Of a stretch of 31,557 nucleotides of DNA, positions 20,792 to 28,699 are shown piece by piece. The translations under genes were made by a program, and so were the position numbers. The stretch's first letter is position 1, and each line of letters opens with the position of its first letter. Source of the DNA: CAIYMF01 sp943329595. Its GTDB lineage: Bacteria > Actinomycetota > Actinomycetes > S36-B12 > CAIYMF01. The stretch spans positions 1 through 31,557 of the forward strand of contig CALQEM020000011.1 of NCBI GenBank assembly GCA_943329595.2, read 5' to 3'. The notes below the pieces were generated by a model. It made no database searches and was not told where the DNA came from. It saw nothing but the letters and a program-made list of their open reading frames with translations.

Positions 20792-22687
20792 CTAGTGGCA
20801 GGGACCCGTCGTGTACCGCCCCACATCGATGCCTGGGCTGCGTCGGAAAAACCCGCTGGGCTTGAGGTGGAAGCCAGTGCGCTCAACGGGCATCACTGGC
20901 CAGTCTTCAGTACGCGGAATGTGGTTGGTGCCGAACACGTACCACACCACTACGTCGGTGGCCTCGAGATCGCGGTTGGCCGCCGTCCATTGAGGCAGGC
21001 CAGCGCCGCCCGCGTGCTGGAAGGGGTAGTCGCCCGCGGGATAGCGCTCAGCCCGCTCATTCGGAGTGACCCACAGGTGGTGGTACATGAAGCCAGCACG
21101 CTGGCCAATCACCGACTCGCGCTGCGCCATCGGATAGGTGGTGTGGCCGGGCACCAGCTTGTAGCCCACCGGGTGGCCCACATGGTTGGGCTTCTCAGGG
21201 TTGACCACCTTCCAGAACCGCCCGGCCATCGGGTCGATCAGCCGCTGGGCGTTCGATTCGTTAAGCAGCGGCGTCTCGGTGATCTCATATGCGGCCCCGT
21301 AGGGGTTGCGCGGCCCAAGCGGGTGCGCCACCGAGTCGACCTCCACCACGGTGTTCGTGTTGCCATCGACGTCGAGGTCAAGTCGCGCGCACAGGATGTG
21401 CTGGTGAAAGGGCGCGAGCAGTCCTGGTTCGAGCTCAGTGGCCGACGGATGCTCGACACCCGGCTCCCCCGCGATGGTCAGCACGATGCCCGTGAGCTTG
21501 GCCTCAAACTCAATCGAGCCGTCTTGGTAGAAATACCAGAAGTAGCCGTACTCGTAGTTGTTCACGGTCACGATCGACGACACCACAAACCGGCGGCCGC
21601 GACGAACCTCTACATGCCCGGCCTCGTCGGTGTGCTTCCAGAGGATGCCGAAGTCTTCCTCGTGCAGGCAGATGGCCCGGGGAATCTCGCGCACACCACC
21701 CTCGGGCGTTACCACCGCAACGTCGAGATACACGATCTCGCCGAGACAGTCGCAGCCGAGGGTGAGCGAGTTGGTGTAGTTGCCCAACCCGAATTCACCT
21801 GTGTCGAAAGCCTGCTTGCGGTGCGCTGCCGGCGTGGGGTCGCCATAAGGAATCACGAGTTCTGCGATCGACATGCGGTGAGCGATGCGACGCTCGATTC
21901 CAGCGTCGTCGAAACGCACGTCGTGAATGATCAGCCCCTCACGCTGGCAGAAGCCCACGCGCAGCTTCCATCGCTCCCACACAACTCCCCAACCATCAAC
22001 GCTGAACGACACGCCGTCTTTCTGAACGATTGCGAGGTCAAGCAGGTGCACATCGGCACCCGTGTGGTCGGCGCGATAGGGGCCCGGAGTGGTGGGTGTT
22101 GGGATGGTGGGATCGTCTTCGACTGCCACCACCTCGCCGGTGTCGAGATCAACAATGGCGTGCAGGGCCGAGATGGGGTGCGCGTACACGTTGGCGTCGG
22201 GCGTAGGTCGGTGCCACATGGGCGTCCAGACCAGCCGGCGGCTGTCGTCGACCCCTGCTGGCACCTGGGAGCCGAACGGCCACGTTTCGAGGTGCACATC
22301 GTCGATGCTGTGGATGCCGCGCGCGCGAAGTCCACTCAGCACCCGCACGTCGGCGCGAGCCGCAGCCATGGCTTCATTGGCCTCGGTGCTGAGCACGGGC
22401 GACAGCGCACCCGGAATGTCAATCCACGAGCGCACCGAGCAGTCAAGGCCAACAATGCCCACGATGGCCTCGCTCACCACTCCCTCGGCGCGGTTCCACA
22501 CCGTGACGCGCGCGGCCCGGTCGATTGGGTCACCCAGGCGCCAGGCCAGAACCGCCGCCTTGGAGGGCTCGTCGAGCTGCACCATCGCTATCAGGTGGCG
22601 ATGATCGAGCCCGCGATCGAGGGTCAGGGCCTGCACCACTGCCTCGAGTTCTGCGGGGCTGAGCGGGTCGAGGGGATGTGCCGTCAT
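20792..22687 (-). CDS. Copper amine oxidase (topaquinone-dependent primary-amine oxidase)
   Basis: 631 residues, the size of the Arthrobacter phenylethylamine and histamine oxidases. It oxidises primary amines to aldehydes with release of ammonia and hydrogen peroxide. The Tyr that becomes topaquinone is in NNYEYG near residue 376. The catalytic base Asp is in AFDTGEFGLG near 293. The copper His pair is in PFHQHILCARLD near 427, and the third His is in GTNHIPRTEDWPVMPVE near 590. All key residues are present. No signal peptide is seen, so it is cytoplasmic. A -10 hexamer lies six bases before the ATG. The divergent permease gene at 22815 probably imports the substrate or an amino acid, suggesting amine catabolism. 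The exact amine cannot be told. Confidence 0.94.
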   Translation of the reverse strand: MTAHPLDPLSPAELEAVVQALTLDRGLDHRHLIAMVQLDEPSKAAVLAWRLGDPIDRAARVTVWNRAEGVVSEAIVGIVGLDCSVRSWIDIPGALSPVLSTEANEAMAAARADVRVLSGLRARGIHSIDDVHLETWPFGSQVPAGVDDSRRLVWTPMWHRPTPDANVYAHPISALHAIVDLDTGEVVAVEDDPTIPTPTTPGPYRADHTGADVHLLDLAIVQKDGVSFSVDGWGVVWERWKLRVGFCQREGLIIHDVRFDDAGIERRIAHRMSIAELVIPYGDPTPAAHRKQAFDTGEFGLGNYTNSLTLGCDCLGEIVYLDVAVVTPEGGVREIPRAICLHEEDFGILWKHTDEAGHVEVRRGRRFVVSSIVTVNNYEYGYFWYFYQDGSIEFEAKLTGIVLTIAGEPGVEHPSATELEPGLLAPFHQHILCARLDLDVDGNTNTVVEVDSVAHPLGPRNPYGAAYEITETPLLNESNAQRLIDPMAGRFWKVVNPEKPNHVGHPVGYKLVPGHTTYPMAQRESVIGQRAGFMYHHLWVTPNERAERYPAGDYPFQHAGGAGLPQWTAANRDLEATDVVVWYVFGTNHIPRTEDWPVMPVERTGFHLKPSGFFRRSPGIDVGRYTTGPCH

Positions 22688-22693
22688 GCGAGC

Positions 22694-22699
22694 AGACTA
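22694..22699 (-). promoter_or_regulatory. -10 element of a leaderless amine oxidase promoter
   Basis: On the minus strand TAGTCT ends six bases before the ATG at 22687, and no ribosome site is present. Confidence 0.5.
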
Positions 22700-22814
22700 G
22701 GTGGCGGCGGCAGAATTGTGCGATGCAGATCGGGGAAATTCATTGACACGTCCCCCGATCACCGAAACACTTCGGCAAGCGTTGGTCGGGCCAGAACACC
22801 CCTCAGGAGGATGA

Positions 22815-24350
22815 ATGTCTACGCAGGACATAGAGCGGAAGGACCTCATCACCGAGGCGGCACTGGAGGAAAAGTCGAAGCTGAAGAAGCACTTTGGTCG
22901 CTTCGACATCTTCTTCTTCCTTATCTGCACCATCGTGGGGGTCGACACGCTCGGCCAAGTCGCTGCCAGCGGGCCTCAGGGTTTCCTGTGGCTGATCTTC
23001 CTCGCAATCTTCTTCTTCATCCCCTACGGCCTCATCGTGGCCGAGCTCGGGGCAGCCTTTCCCGAGGAGGGCGGGTCGTACGTGTGGACCCGCATGGCGT
23101 GGGGCCGCCTCGTTGCCGGTGTGAACGCCGTCTTCTACTGGTTCTCCAACCCGGTCTGGATCGGCGCGACCCTGTCACTTCTCGCCGTTGCGGCCATTCA
23201 GACCTACATCATTCCGTTCGAAGACGGCAGCGCGCTGTACTGGATCGTGGGCCTTGCCTATATCTGGTTCTCGGTGTGGTCGGCCATTCTGTCGTTCGGC
23301 GTGGGCAAGTGGATCCCCACGATCGGCGCCTGGTGCCGCATTGCCCTCATCTCCCTCTTCGCTATAGCGACTATTCTCTACGGCATCCAGAACGGACTGA
23401 ACCTGCCCGAGGCTGGCGAATTCACTCCGACCTGGGCTGTCTTCATCGCACTCGTGCCCCTGCTGTTCTTCAACTTCGTCGGCTTCGAACTGCCTAGCGC
23501 CGCCGGCGACGAGATGAAGAACCCCCAGAAGGACGTTCCCTTCACGGTGCTGCGCGCCATGATCACGTCGATCCTGCTCTACGGCCTACCGATCCTCGCG
23601 ATCGTGTGTATCGTTCCCTCCGACCAGATCGAGGGCAACGGCGTTTCGGCCTTCCTCGACGCCGTAGACACGGTCTTCTCCGTGTTCGGTGGCGCTGCGA
23701 CGATCATGATCAACCTCGCCGTGGTGATGTTCGTCCTCGCCGTGGTCTCCAGCGCCAGCACCTGGCTGATGGGCTCCGACCGATCGCAGGCCATCGCCTG
23801 CATCGACGGTACTGGCCCCCGCTGGCTCGGCAGGTTCTCTGCGGGCTTCGGTACCCCTGTCAACGTGAACTTGGTCTCGGGCGTCCTGTCATCGCTCGTT
23901 TTCATCCTGGTGTCGGTGATTGGCGAGGGCGACGCCGCGACCGCCTTCAACGTGATGATCGGCATTGTGTTGTTGTTCACGACCTTTAGCTACATCGTGA
24001 TCTTCCCCGCGTTCATCAAGCTGAGGAAGTCGCACCCGCACGCCCCGCGACCATACAAGGTGCCGTTTGGCATGGCGGGCGTATGGATCTGCGGCCTGAT
24101 CACCACGTTTTGGGCCGTATTCGCCTCACTGGTGGGTATCTTCCCCGGGCTGCTCACCGACGGTGAGCTGCTCAACGACTCTGGGTTGCCCGAGGAAGTT
24201 ACCCGCGGGCAATACACCCTGTACGCCTTCACAGCGATCATTGTCACCCTGCTGGTCGGCCTGCTGTTCTACTGGCTCGGCCGCGGTACGCGCAGCCACT
24301 TGGTCATCGACCCCGAGATGCCCCTCGAGGCCCAGGCCGAGAAGGTCTGA
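22815..24350 (+). CDS. APC-family amino-acid/amine permease
   Basis: 511 residues. About 12 membrane segments are seen, starting with FDIFFFLICTIVGVDTLGQV near residue 30. The first segment has the broken-helix form used by APC transporters to bind substrate. LGAAFPEEGGSYVWTRMAWG near residue 78 is the conserved loop of amino-acid permeases, and VGFELPSAAGDEMKNPQKD near residue 220 is the second family signature. The N-terminus is polar and charged and faces the cytoplasm. The start at 22815 is fixed by AGGAGG four bases upstream. It is divergent from the copper amine oxidase gene with 127 bases between them, a layout that suggests uptake of an amine or related amino acid. The specific substrate is not shown by the sequence. 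Confidence 0.9.
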   Translation: MSTQDIERKDLITEAALEEKSKLKKHFGRFDIFFFLICTIVGVDTLGQVAASGPQGFLWLIFLAIFFFIPYGLIVAELGAAFPEEGGSYVWTRMAWGRLVAGVNAVFYWFSNPVWIGATLSLLAVAAIQTYIIPFEDGSALYWIVGLAYIWFSVWSAILSFGVGKWIPTIGAWCRIALISLFAIATILYGIQNGLNLPEAGEFTPTWAVFIALVPLLFFNFVGFELPSAAGDEMKNPQKDVPFTVLRAMITSILLYGLPILAIVCIVPSDQIEGNGVSAFLDAVDTVFSVFGGAATIMINLAVVMFVLAVVSSASTWLMGSDRSQAIACIDGTGPRWLGRFSAGFGTPVNVNLVSGVLSSLVFILVSVIGEGDAATAFNVMIGIVLLFTTFSYIVIFPAFIKLRKSHPHAPRPYKVPFGMAGVWICGLITTFWAVFASLVGIFPGLLTDGELLNDSGLPEEVTRGQYTLYAFTAIIVTLLVGLLFYWLGRGTRSHLVIDPEMPLEAQAEKV

Positions 24351-24409
24351 CGCTGCGGGATCGCTGAGACCGTTTCCACCACGGTTGGTGACGCGGCTCG
24401 AAGCAACCT

Positions 24410-25345
24410 TCACGGTCGCCGTCGACTTTTCCTGCGAAAATCGACGTCCCGTGCACTTTCACTGCGAAAGTGCACGGGGGCGGCTGGTTCTGACACCTCG
24501 ACGCCAACCCGCCCCTGCAGCAAACACGCCACCGTGGCGCCCACGAACACGGCGACCGCGCTGACGTACGACCACAGCATGACCGCAACGGGGGTGGCAA
24601 GGGCCGCGTATACGTTGAAATTGCTGAACAGGTGGTCGGTGTAAAAATGCAGGCCGATCGAGCCGATCACCCACCCCACGAGGGCCACCCCCGCGCCGAG
24701 CACATCGTTGTGCAACCTCGCGCGAACGGGAAGGGCCGTCTGGAAAAGTAGTACCAGCAGCCCAATCACCACAAGCCCCACCAGCGAGTACGACAGCAGC
24801 ATGGAACCGCCGCCCCACCACAGCGGTAAGCGGTCGGGGCCGAGCGCCATGAGTGCCACCGCGATTCCTGCGGCCACGAGCCCGGCCAGGTAGAGGAACA
24901 GTCCCAGTCCGCGGTTGCGCGCGTAGCCGCTGTGCTCCGTCTGTCCGTTGATCACCGCGACCCCCACGGTAAGGGCGGCCACCATGCGCGAGCCCGACCA
25001 CAGCGCGATCACGATGCCTAGCAGGCCCACCTCGGTGCCACCCGAGCTGATCTGGTCGAGCAGGGGCAGCAGGAACGAGTTGACCGCCTCGGGCGTCAGC
25101 ACGCGACTGGCCACGCTCACCACCTCCGCCTGCACGGTCGCCACCGTCGACGGGTCGGAGTAGCGGGCAGCGACGCCGATGCTCGAGAGAACTCCGAGGG
25201 CGATCCACGGCAGGGTGAACGTGATCCAGAACCCGGTCTCAGCTGCGAGGCCAAAGAAGCGCGACCGCTTCACGATGGCGATCAGAAGTAGAAGAGGAGA
25301 GGGTAGCGCGGAGACTATGCGAGCGACCTGTTCAGCGATGTTCAC
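24410..25345 (-). CDS. YihY/BrkB-family membrane protein
   Basis: 311 residues with about six membrane segments. It belongs to the BrkB/YihY group (formerly called RNase BN, an annotation now considered wrong); members are inner-membrane proteins of unclear function. Family traits are FFGLAAETGFWITFTLPWIA at the start, GIVIALWSGSRMVAALTVGV in the middle, and VGWVIGSIGLHFYTDHL with YAALATPVAVMLWSYVSAVA near the end. GTG 25345 is chosen because a -10 hexamer lies six bases before it. The last ~20 residues (VHFRSESARDVDFRRKS) are encoded by two palindromic repeats (24421-24475), so the C-terminus seems to have been extended by repeat insertion. It is convergent with the permease gene. Confidence 0.84.
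   Translation of the reverse strand: MNIAEQVARIVSALPSPLLLLIAIVKRSRFFGLAAETGFWITFTLPWIALGVLSSIGVAARYSDPSTVATVQAEVVSVASRVLTPEAVNSFLLPLLDQISSGGTEVGLLGIVIALWSGSRMVAALTVGVAVINGQTEHSGYARNRGLGLFLYLAGLVAAGIAVALMALGPDRLPLWWGGGSMLLSYSLVGLVVIGLLVLLFQTALPVRARLHNDVLGAGVALVGWVIGSIGLHFYTDHLFSNFNVYAALATPVAVMLWSYVSAVAVFVGATVACLLQGRVGVEVSEPAAPVHFRSESARDVDFRRKSRRRP
24421..24475. repeat. Two tandem REP-like palindromes at the 3' end of the brkB-like gene
   Basis: Two 25-bp units (24421-24445 and 24451-24475) share the centre CTGCGAAA. Their arms differ but stay complementary: GTCGACTTTT with AAAATCGAC (one bulge), and GTGCACTTTC with GAAAGTGCAC. The second stem extends to 13 bp (24448-24460 with 24466-24478). 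The compensated differences mark a palindrome family rather than a simple duplication. Confidence 0.8.
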
Positions 25346-25351
25346 GTGCTC

Positions 25352-25357
25352 ACGCTA
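25352..25357 (-). promoter_or_regulatory. -10 element of a leaderless promoter for the BrkB-like gene
   Basis: On the minus strand TAGCGT ends six bases before GTG 25345. It lies where the -35 box of the divergent promoter would be. Confidence 0.5.
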
Positions 25358-25373
25358 GACGACCTTCACCCAG

Positions 25374-25379
25374 TAACCT
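25374..25379 (+). promoter_or_regulatory. -10 element of a leaderless promoter for the YeaQ-like gene
   Basis: TAACCT ends six bases before ATG 25386, and no ribosome site is seen. The two divergent start codons are only 40 bases apart, so the two promoters must overlap. Confidence 0.5.
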
Positions 25380-25385
25380 GACGGC

Positions 25386-25652
25386 ATGGAAATCTCAGGC
25401 TTCTTCAGCGCGATCGTGGTGGGGCTCGTCATCGGAATCCTCGGTCGACTGGTTGTGAGCGGACGCCAACCTGCTGGCTGCATTGTCACGATGATCACCG
25501 GCATCGTGGGCGCCCTAGTGGGCGGGTGGATCGCGTCGTCCTTCACCGCCAACTTCTGGCTGATTCTGCTCGTGCAGGTCGTGGTGGCAGCCATCATCAC
25601 GGCACTCATCTCGCCCCGCGTTAAGGACCGGCCGCCGACCGACGGCGTCTGA
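25386..25652 (+). CDS. GlsB/YeaQ/YmgE-family small membrane protein
   Basis: 88 residues. Three hydrophobic segments make up nearly the whole protein: ISGFFSAIVVGLVIGILGRL, then CIVTMITGIVGALVGGWIAS, then FWLILLVQVVVAAIITALIS. This Gly-rich, transglycosylase-associated pattern is typical of GlsB/YeaQ/YmgE proteins, linked to stress response but without known catalysis. A short basic tail follows. It starts at ATG 25386 just behind a -10 hexamer and is followed after three bases by the RibD-type reductase gene, with which it may be co-transcribed. The shared operon may be accidental. Confidence 0.87.
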   Translation: MEISGFFSAIVVGLVIGILGRLVVSGRQPAGCIVTMITGIVGALVGGWIASSFTANFWLILLVQVVVAAIITALISPRVKDRPPTDGV

Positions 25653-25655
25653 TCG

Positions 25656-26423
25656 ATGATCACGCCAAGCCAGACGCGCACTGGGCCCTTCGACGCTGAC
25701 GACCCGCTCGCCCACTACCCGTGGCCCGAGGGCCGCTGGGTGCGCGCCTCGATGGTGAGCACGGCTGATGGCGCTGGCGCCGGGCCCGACGGCACGTCTG
25801 CCAGCATCAGCACGCCCGCCGACTTCGCGCTCTTCCGCGCCCTGCGCAACAACTGCGACGTGATCGTGGTGGGGGCCGGAACCGCTCGAGCCGAGGGGTA
25901 CCGACCCCCGGCATCGGCACGACTGGCCGTGGTGACGCGAAGCGGTCGGCTCGACCCCATACTTCCCTTTATCGCCGATGCTCGGCCCGACGCACTGCCG
26001 CTGGTGCTCACCTGCAGCTCAGCCGAGCCCGAGTCGCTGGCCGATCTCCACCGCATCGCTGAGGTGGTGCTGTGCGGCGACACCGCGGTCGACCTCACCG
26101 TGGCGCTCAGCGAATTGGAGGCTCGCGGGCTGCGCCGCGTGGTGGTCGAGGGCGGGCCCAGCCTGCTGGCCGACCTCGCTGCCGCCGACCTCGTCGACGA
26201 GTACGACCTGCAGTTGACTCCGTTCCTCGCCGGAGGTTCGTACGCATCTGGCTCGCCCACGTCGCGCATCCTCAGCCGATCGCCCCTCACGATCGCCCCC
26301 GCGCCTCTCACGCTCGCGCATGTACTCACCGACGGCCAGACCGTGTTCCTGAGGTACCTACGGGCCGTGGCTGCCGACGGCGTCTCAGCCACCACGAGAG
26401 CCGCCACGCTGCGGGACGAGTAG
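25656..26423 (+). CDS. RibD C-terminal-domain pyrimidine reductase family protein
   Basis: 255 residues. A dihydrofolate-reductase-like fold related to the C-terminal half of RibD is shown by VRASMVSTADGAGAGPDG, DVIVVGAGTARAEGYRPP near residue 68, RRVVVEGGPSLLADLAAADL near residue 165, and DEYDLQLTPFLAGG. These proteins bind NADPH and reduce pyrimidine-ribose intermediates or related compounds. Stand-alone actinobacterial copies, like the Rv2671 group, may act as alternative dihydrofolate or riboflavin reductases. No deaminase domain or other riboflavin gene is present, so the physiological substrate is uncertain. ATG 25656 is three bases after the YeaQ-like stop. It is convergent with the membrane protein at 26433. 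Confidence 0.84.
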   Translation: MITPSQTRTGPFDADDPLAHYPWPEGRWVRASMVSTADGAGAGPDGTSASISTPADFALFRALRNNCDVIVVGAGTARAEGYRPPASARLAVVTRSGRLDPILPFIADARPDALPLVLTCSSAEPESLADLHRIAEVVLCGDTAVDLTVALSELEARGLRRVVVEGGPSLLADLAAADLVDEYDLQLTPFLAGGSYASGSPTSRILSRSPLTIAPAPLTLAHVLTDGQTVFLRYLRAVAADGVSATTRAATLRDE

Positions 26424-26432
26424 GGGCTTCGG

Positions 26433-26750
26433 TCAGGAGCGAGCGGAGGCCGGCGCACATACCGCGTAGCCCACCGCCGCGGTCACGATCGCCACCAGGA
26501 ACACCGAGGGCCATGCCCCGATCACACCCGCGAGTGGGTGCGACACCGCGAAGGCCGCCACAAACACACCAACCGCGAGCGCGGCACGCAACGGTCCAGC
26601 AGACCGCCACCACCGCCAGCCGCACCACGCGGCTCCGAGCACCAGCACCGCACCGCCCAGCGCACGGTTTCCGGTGCCCTGCGCCACGCCGAAGCCGGCA
26701 ACCAGGGTGAGCGCCGCCACCAGCGGAGTCAGCGCACGCTCAGTGGCCAC
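26433..26750 (-). CDS. Small multi-pass membrane protein at the end of the mscR operon
   Basis: 105 residues from GTG 26750, which overlaps the hydrolase gene by 11 bases and has GGGTGG upstream. Four hydrophobic segments are seen (LTPLVAALTLVAGFGVAQG, ALGGAVLVLGAAWCGW, LRAALAVGVFVAAFAVSH, PSVFLVAIVTAAVGYAVC). A longer frame from 26807 would overlap the hydrolase more and has no better start. It is the third gene of the formaldehyde operon. The family is unknown and a role in detoxification is only suggested by position. Confidence 0.65.
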   Translation of the reverse strand: MATERALTPLVAALTLVAGFGVAQGTGNRALGGAVLVLGAAWCGWRWWRSAGPLRAALAVGVFVAAFAVSHPLAGVIGAWPSVFLVAIVTAAVGYAVCAPASARS

Positions 26751-27363
26751 GCGCCACCCAGGCGTCGTAGTGGACCGACTCGGCGCCGATGGTGGTCTCG
26801 TCGCCATGTCCGGTGAGCACGCGAGTGCCAGCCGGAAGGCCAAGCAGCCGCTCGCGGATGGAGTCGAGAATGGTGGGAAAGTCACTGAACGACCGGCCCG
26901 TGGCGCCCGGCCCGCCGTGAAAGAGAGTGTCGCCCGACAGCAGCACCCCGAGTTCGGGAATGTGCAGGCACACCCCGCCCGGCGAGTGTCCCGGCGTGTG
27001 CAGCACCTCGACCCGCAGGCCCGCCACCTCAATGACGTCGCCGTCGAGCATCGTCGACGGCGTGCGGTCGGGATGCACAACCTCCCACAGCATCAGGTCG
27101 TCAGGGTGCAGCAGCAGCGGCGCCGCGGTGGCGTCGGCAAGCTCGCCCGCGACGTCGATGTGGTCGTTGTGCCCGTGCGTGCAGATGATGGCCGCCACCG
27201 CGCGATCGCCCACGACCTCAAGAATTGCGCTGGAGTCGTGCGCGGCGTCGACGATGATGACCTCGGCATCGTCGCCCACGACCCACACATTGTTGTCGAC
27301 CTCCCACGTGCCGCCATCGAGCGCGAACGTGCCGTGGGTGATCACCCGTTCAACCCGGGCCAT
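26740..27363 (-). CDS. Metallo-beta-lactamase-fold hydrolase of the mycothiol formaldehyde pathway
   Basis: 207 residues. The metal-binding motif is CTHGHNDHIDVAGEL near residue 60, followed by HTPGHSPGGVCLH, LLSGDTLFHGGPGATGRSF and VLTGHGDETTIGAE. This is the glyoxalase II-like order with all ligands. In mycobacteria and relatives this hydrolase sits next to the mycothiol-dependent formaldehyde dehydrogenase gene. It is proposed to act on the S-formyl-mycothiol product or a similar thioester, releasing formate and mycothiol. ATG 27363 overlaps the last base of the dehydrogenase stop region (TGATG); a GTG one codon earlier is possible. The operon order and the tight spacing support the pathway role. 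Confidence 0.87.
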   Translation of the reverse strand: MARVERVITHGTFALDGGTWEVDNNVWVVGDDAEVIIVDAAHDSSAILEVVGDRAVAAIICTHGHNDHIDVAGELADATAAPLLLHPDDLMLWEVVHPDRTPSTMLDGDVIEVAGLRVEVLHTPGHSPGGVCLHIPELGVLLSGDTLFHGGPGATGRSFSDFPTILDSIRERLLGLPAGTRVLTGHGDETTIGAESVHYDAWVARGH

Positions 27364-28448
27364 CACAGCACCACGACGCTGCGCAGCACATCGCCGTGGT
27401 GCATCTTCTCGAAGGCAGCCTCCACGTCGTCGAGCGCGATCTCCTCAGACACAAAGCGGTCGAGCGGCAGTCGCCCCTGAAGGTAGAGGTCGATGAGCAT
27501 GGGAAAATCACGGCTGGGCAGGCAGTCGCCGTACCAGCTCGACTTCAGCGACCCCCCTCGGCCGAAGAAGTCGATGAGCGGCAGATCGAGGCGCATCGTG
27601 GGGTCGGGCACGCCCACTAGCACCACGGTGCCGGCGAGGTCGCGGGCGTAGAAGGCCTGCTCGTAGGTCTCGGGACGCCCCACCGCGTCGACCACGACGT
27701 CGGCGCCGAACCCGCCGGTGAGCTCCTGAATCGCCTCGACCGCGTTGCGCTCGCGCGAGTTGACCGTGTGGGTGGCACCGAAGTCCTTGGCCCACTCGAG
27801 CTTCTGATCGTCGATGTCGACCGCGATGATGCGGCTCGCCCCGGCGAGACGCGCGCCCGCGATGGCAGCGTCGCCCACCCCGCCACAGCCAATCACGGCC
27901 ACGGTGTCGCCGCGCGAGACGTTGCCGGTGTTGAGCGTGGCGCCGAGGCCGGCCATCACGCCGCAGCCGAGCAGCCCAGCTACCTGGGGCGTGGCAGCGG
28001 GATCAACCTTGGTGCACTGGCCGGCGGCCACCAGCGTCTTGTCGGCGAACGCGCCAATTCCGAGGGCCGGGCTCAGCGGGGTGCCGTCTTCGAGCATCAT
28101 CGGCTGCTGAGCGTTGTGCGTGCTGAAGCAGTACCAGGGCCGACCGCGCAGACAGGCGCGGCAGTTGCCGCACACCGCGCGCCAGTTGAGAATCACGTAA
28201 TCACCCGGCACCACAGTGGTGACGCCGCTGCCGACGGTTTCAACGAACCCAGCGGCCTCGTGGCCCAGCAGGAACGGAAACGCGTCGTTGATGGCACCCT
28301 CGCGGTAGTGCAGGTCGGTGTGGCACACGCCGCAGGCCGCGATCTTGACTACCACCTCGCCGGGGCCGGGGTCGGGAATGATGATCGTCTCCAGTGTGAC
28401 CGGAGCACCCTTGGTGCGGGCTACTACTCCACGGACCTTCTGCGGCAT
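27363..28448 (-). CDS. mscR: S-(hydroxymethyl)mycothiol dehydrogenase (mycothiol-dependent formaldehyde dehydrogenase)
   Basis: 361 residues, the length of the mycobacterial AdhE2/MscR enzyme. It oxidises the adduct of formaldehyde and mycothiol with NAD+. The zinc-dependent alcohol dehydrogenase signs are CGVCHTDLHYREGAIND with the catalytic Cys, LLGHEAAGFVE, the four structural-zinc Cys in CGNCRACLRGRPWYC, STHNAQQPMMLEDGTPLSP, and the NAD fold VIGCGGVGDAAIAG. The sequence agrees closely with the mycothiol branch rather than with the glutathione branch. ATG 28448 is chosen because GTGGAGAAG lies just upstream and it gives the normal MPQKVRGVVAR start; GTG 28487 is less likely. TAGGGT at 28486-28491 would be the -10, with a leader of about 30 bases. 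Its presence shows that the host makes mycothiol. Confidence 0.92.
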   Translation of the reverse strand: MPQKVRGVVARTKGAPVTLETIIIPDPGPGEVVVKIAACGVCHTDLHYREGAINDAFPFLLGHEAAGFVETVGSGVTTVVPGDYVILNWRAVCGNCRACLRGRPWYCFSTHNAQQPMMLEDGTPLSPALGIGAFADKTLVAAGQCTKVDPAATPQVAGLLGCGVMAGLGATLNTGNVSRGDTVAVIGCGGVGDAAIAGARLAGASRIIAVDIDDQKLEWAKDFGATHTVNSRERNAVEAIQELTGGFGADVVVDAVGRPETYEQAFYARDLAGTVVLVGVPDPTMRLDLPLIDFFGRGGSLKSSWYGDCLPSRDFPMLIDLYLQGRLPLDRFVSEEIALDDVEAAFEKMHHGDVLRSVVVL

Positions 28449-28485
28449 GCGCTTCTCCACTTCGGCTGCGGGACTCAGAGTCACC

Positions 28486-28491
28486 ACCCTA
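28486..28491 (-). promoter_or_regulatory. -10 element of the mscR promoter
   Basis: On the minus strand TAGGGT is followed, about 30 bases after the expected start point, by GGAGAAG and ATG 28448. Unlike several other promoters in the window it would give a leadered mRNA. Confidence 0.45.
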
Positions 28492-28541
28492 GAGGCGAAC
28501 CCTCCGTCGACTGCGACGCGCTAGAACGCAAGTACGGAATG

Positions 28542-28559
28542 GTCACCCTCACGGGTGAC
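28542..28559. promoter_or_regulatory. Inverted repeat upstream of mscR
   Basis: GTCACCC, four bases and GGGTGAC form 7-bp arms in the 250-base divergent gap between mscR and the exported-protein gene. It is an operator candidate for either gene. The rest of the gap (28449-28699) holds no gene. Confidence 0.4.
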
Positions 28560-28699
28560 ATTTCGGCCGCGAAGGCTCTTTGGGCGGTAAATACCGATGA
28601 CGACGGTCCGGCGCGATTGACGGGGTCGAACGCTCATAGGTGAATAAGCCCTGCGGCAGGGACTTCCCCTCCCGTATCTCATCCCGAAAGGAACCCGCC

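Noticed and set aside
20732..23497. A 921-residue plus-strand frame opposite the amine oxidase
   Set aside because: It is antisense to the clear copper amine oxidase gene and crosses into the permease; its composition is His/Arg-rich as expected for a shadow of a GC-rich gene.
24369..24385. A terminator between the permease and the BrkB-like gene
   Set aside because: Only a 5-bp inverted repeat (ACCGT/ACGGT) with a 7-base loop is present, too weak to call.
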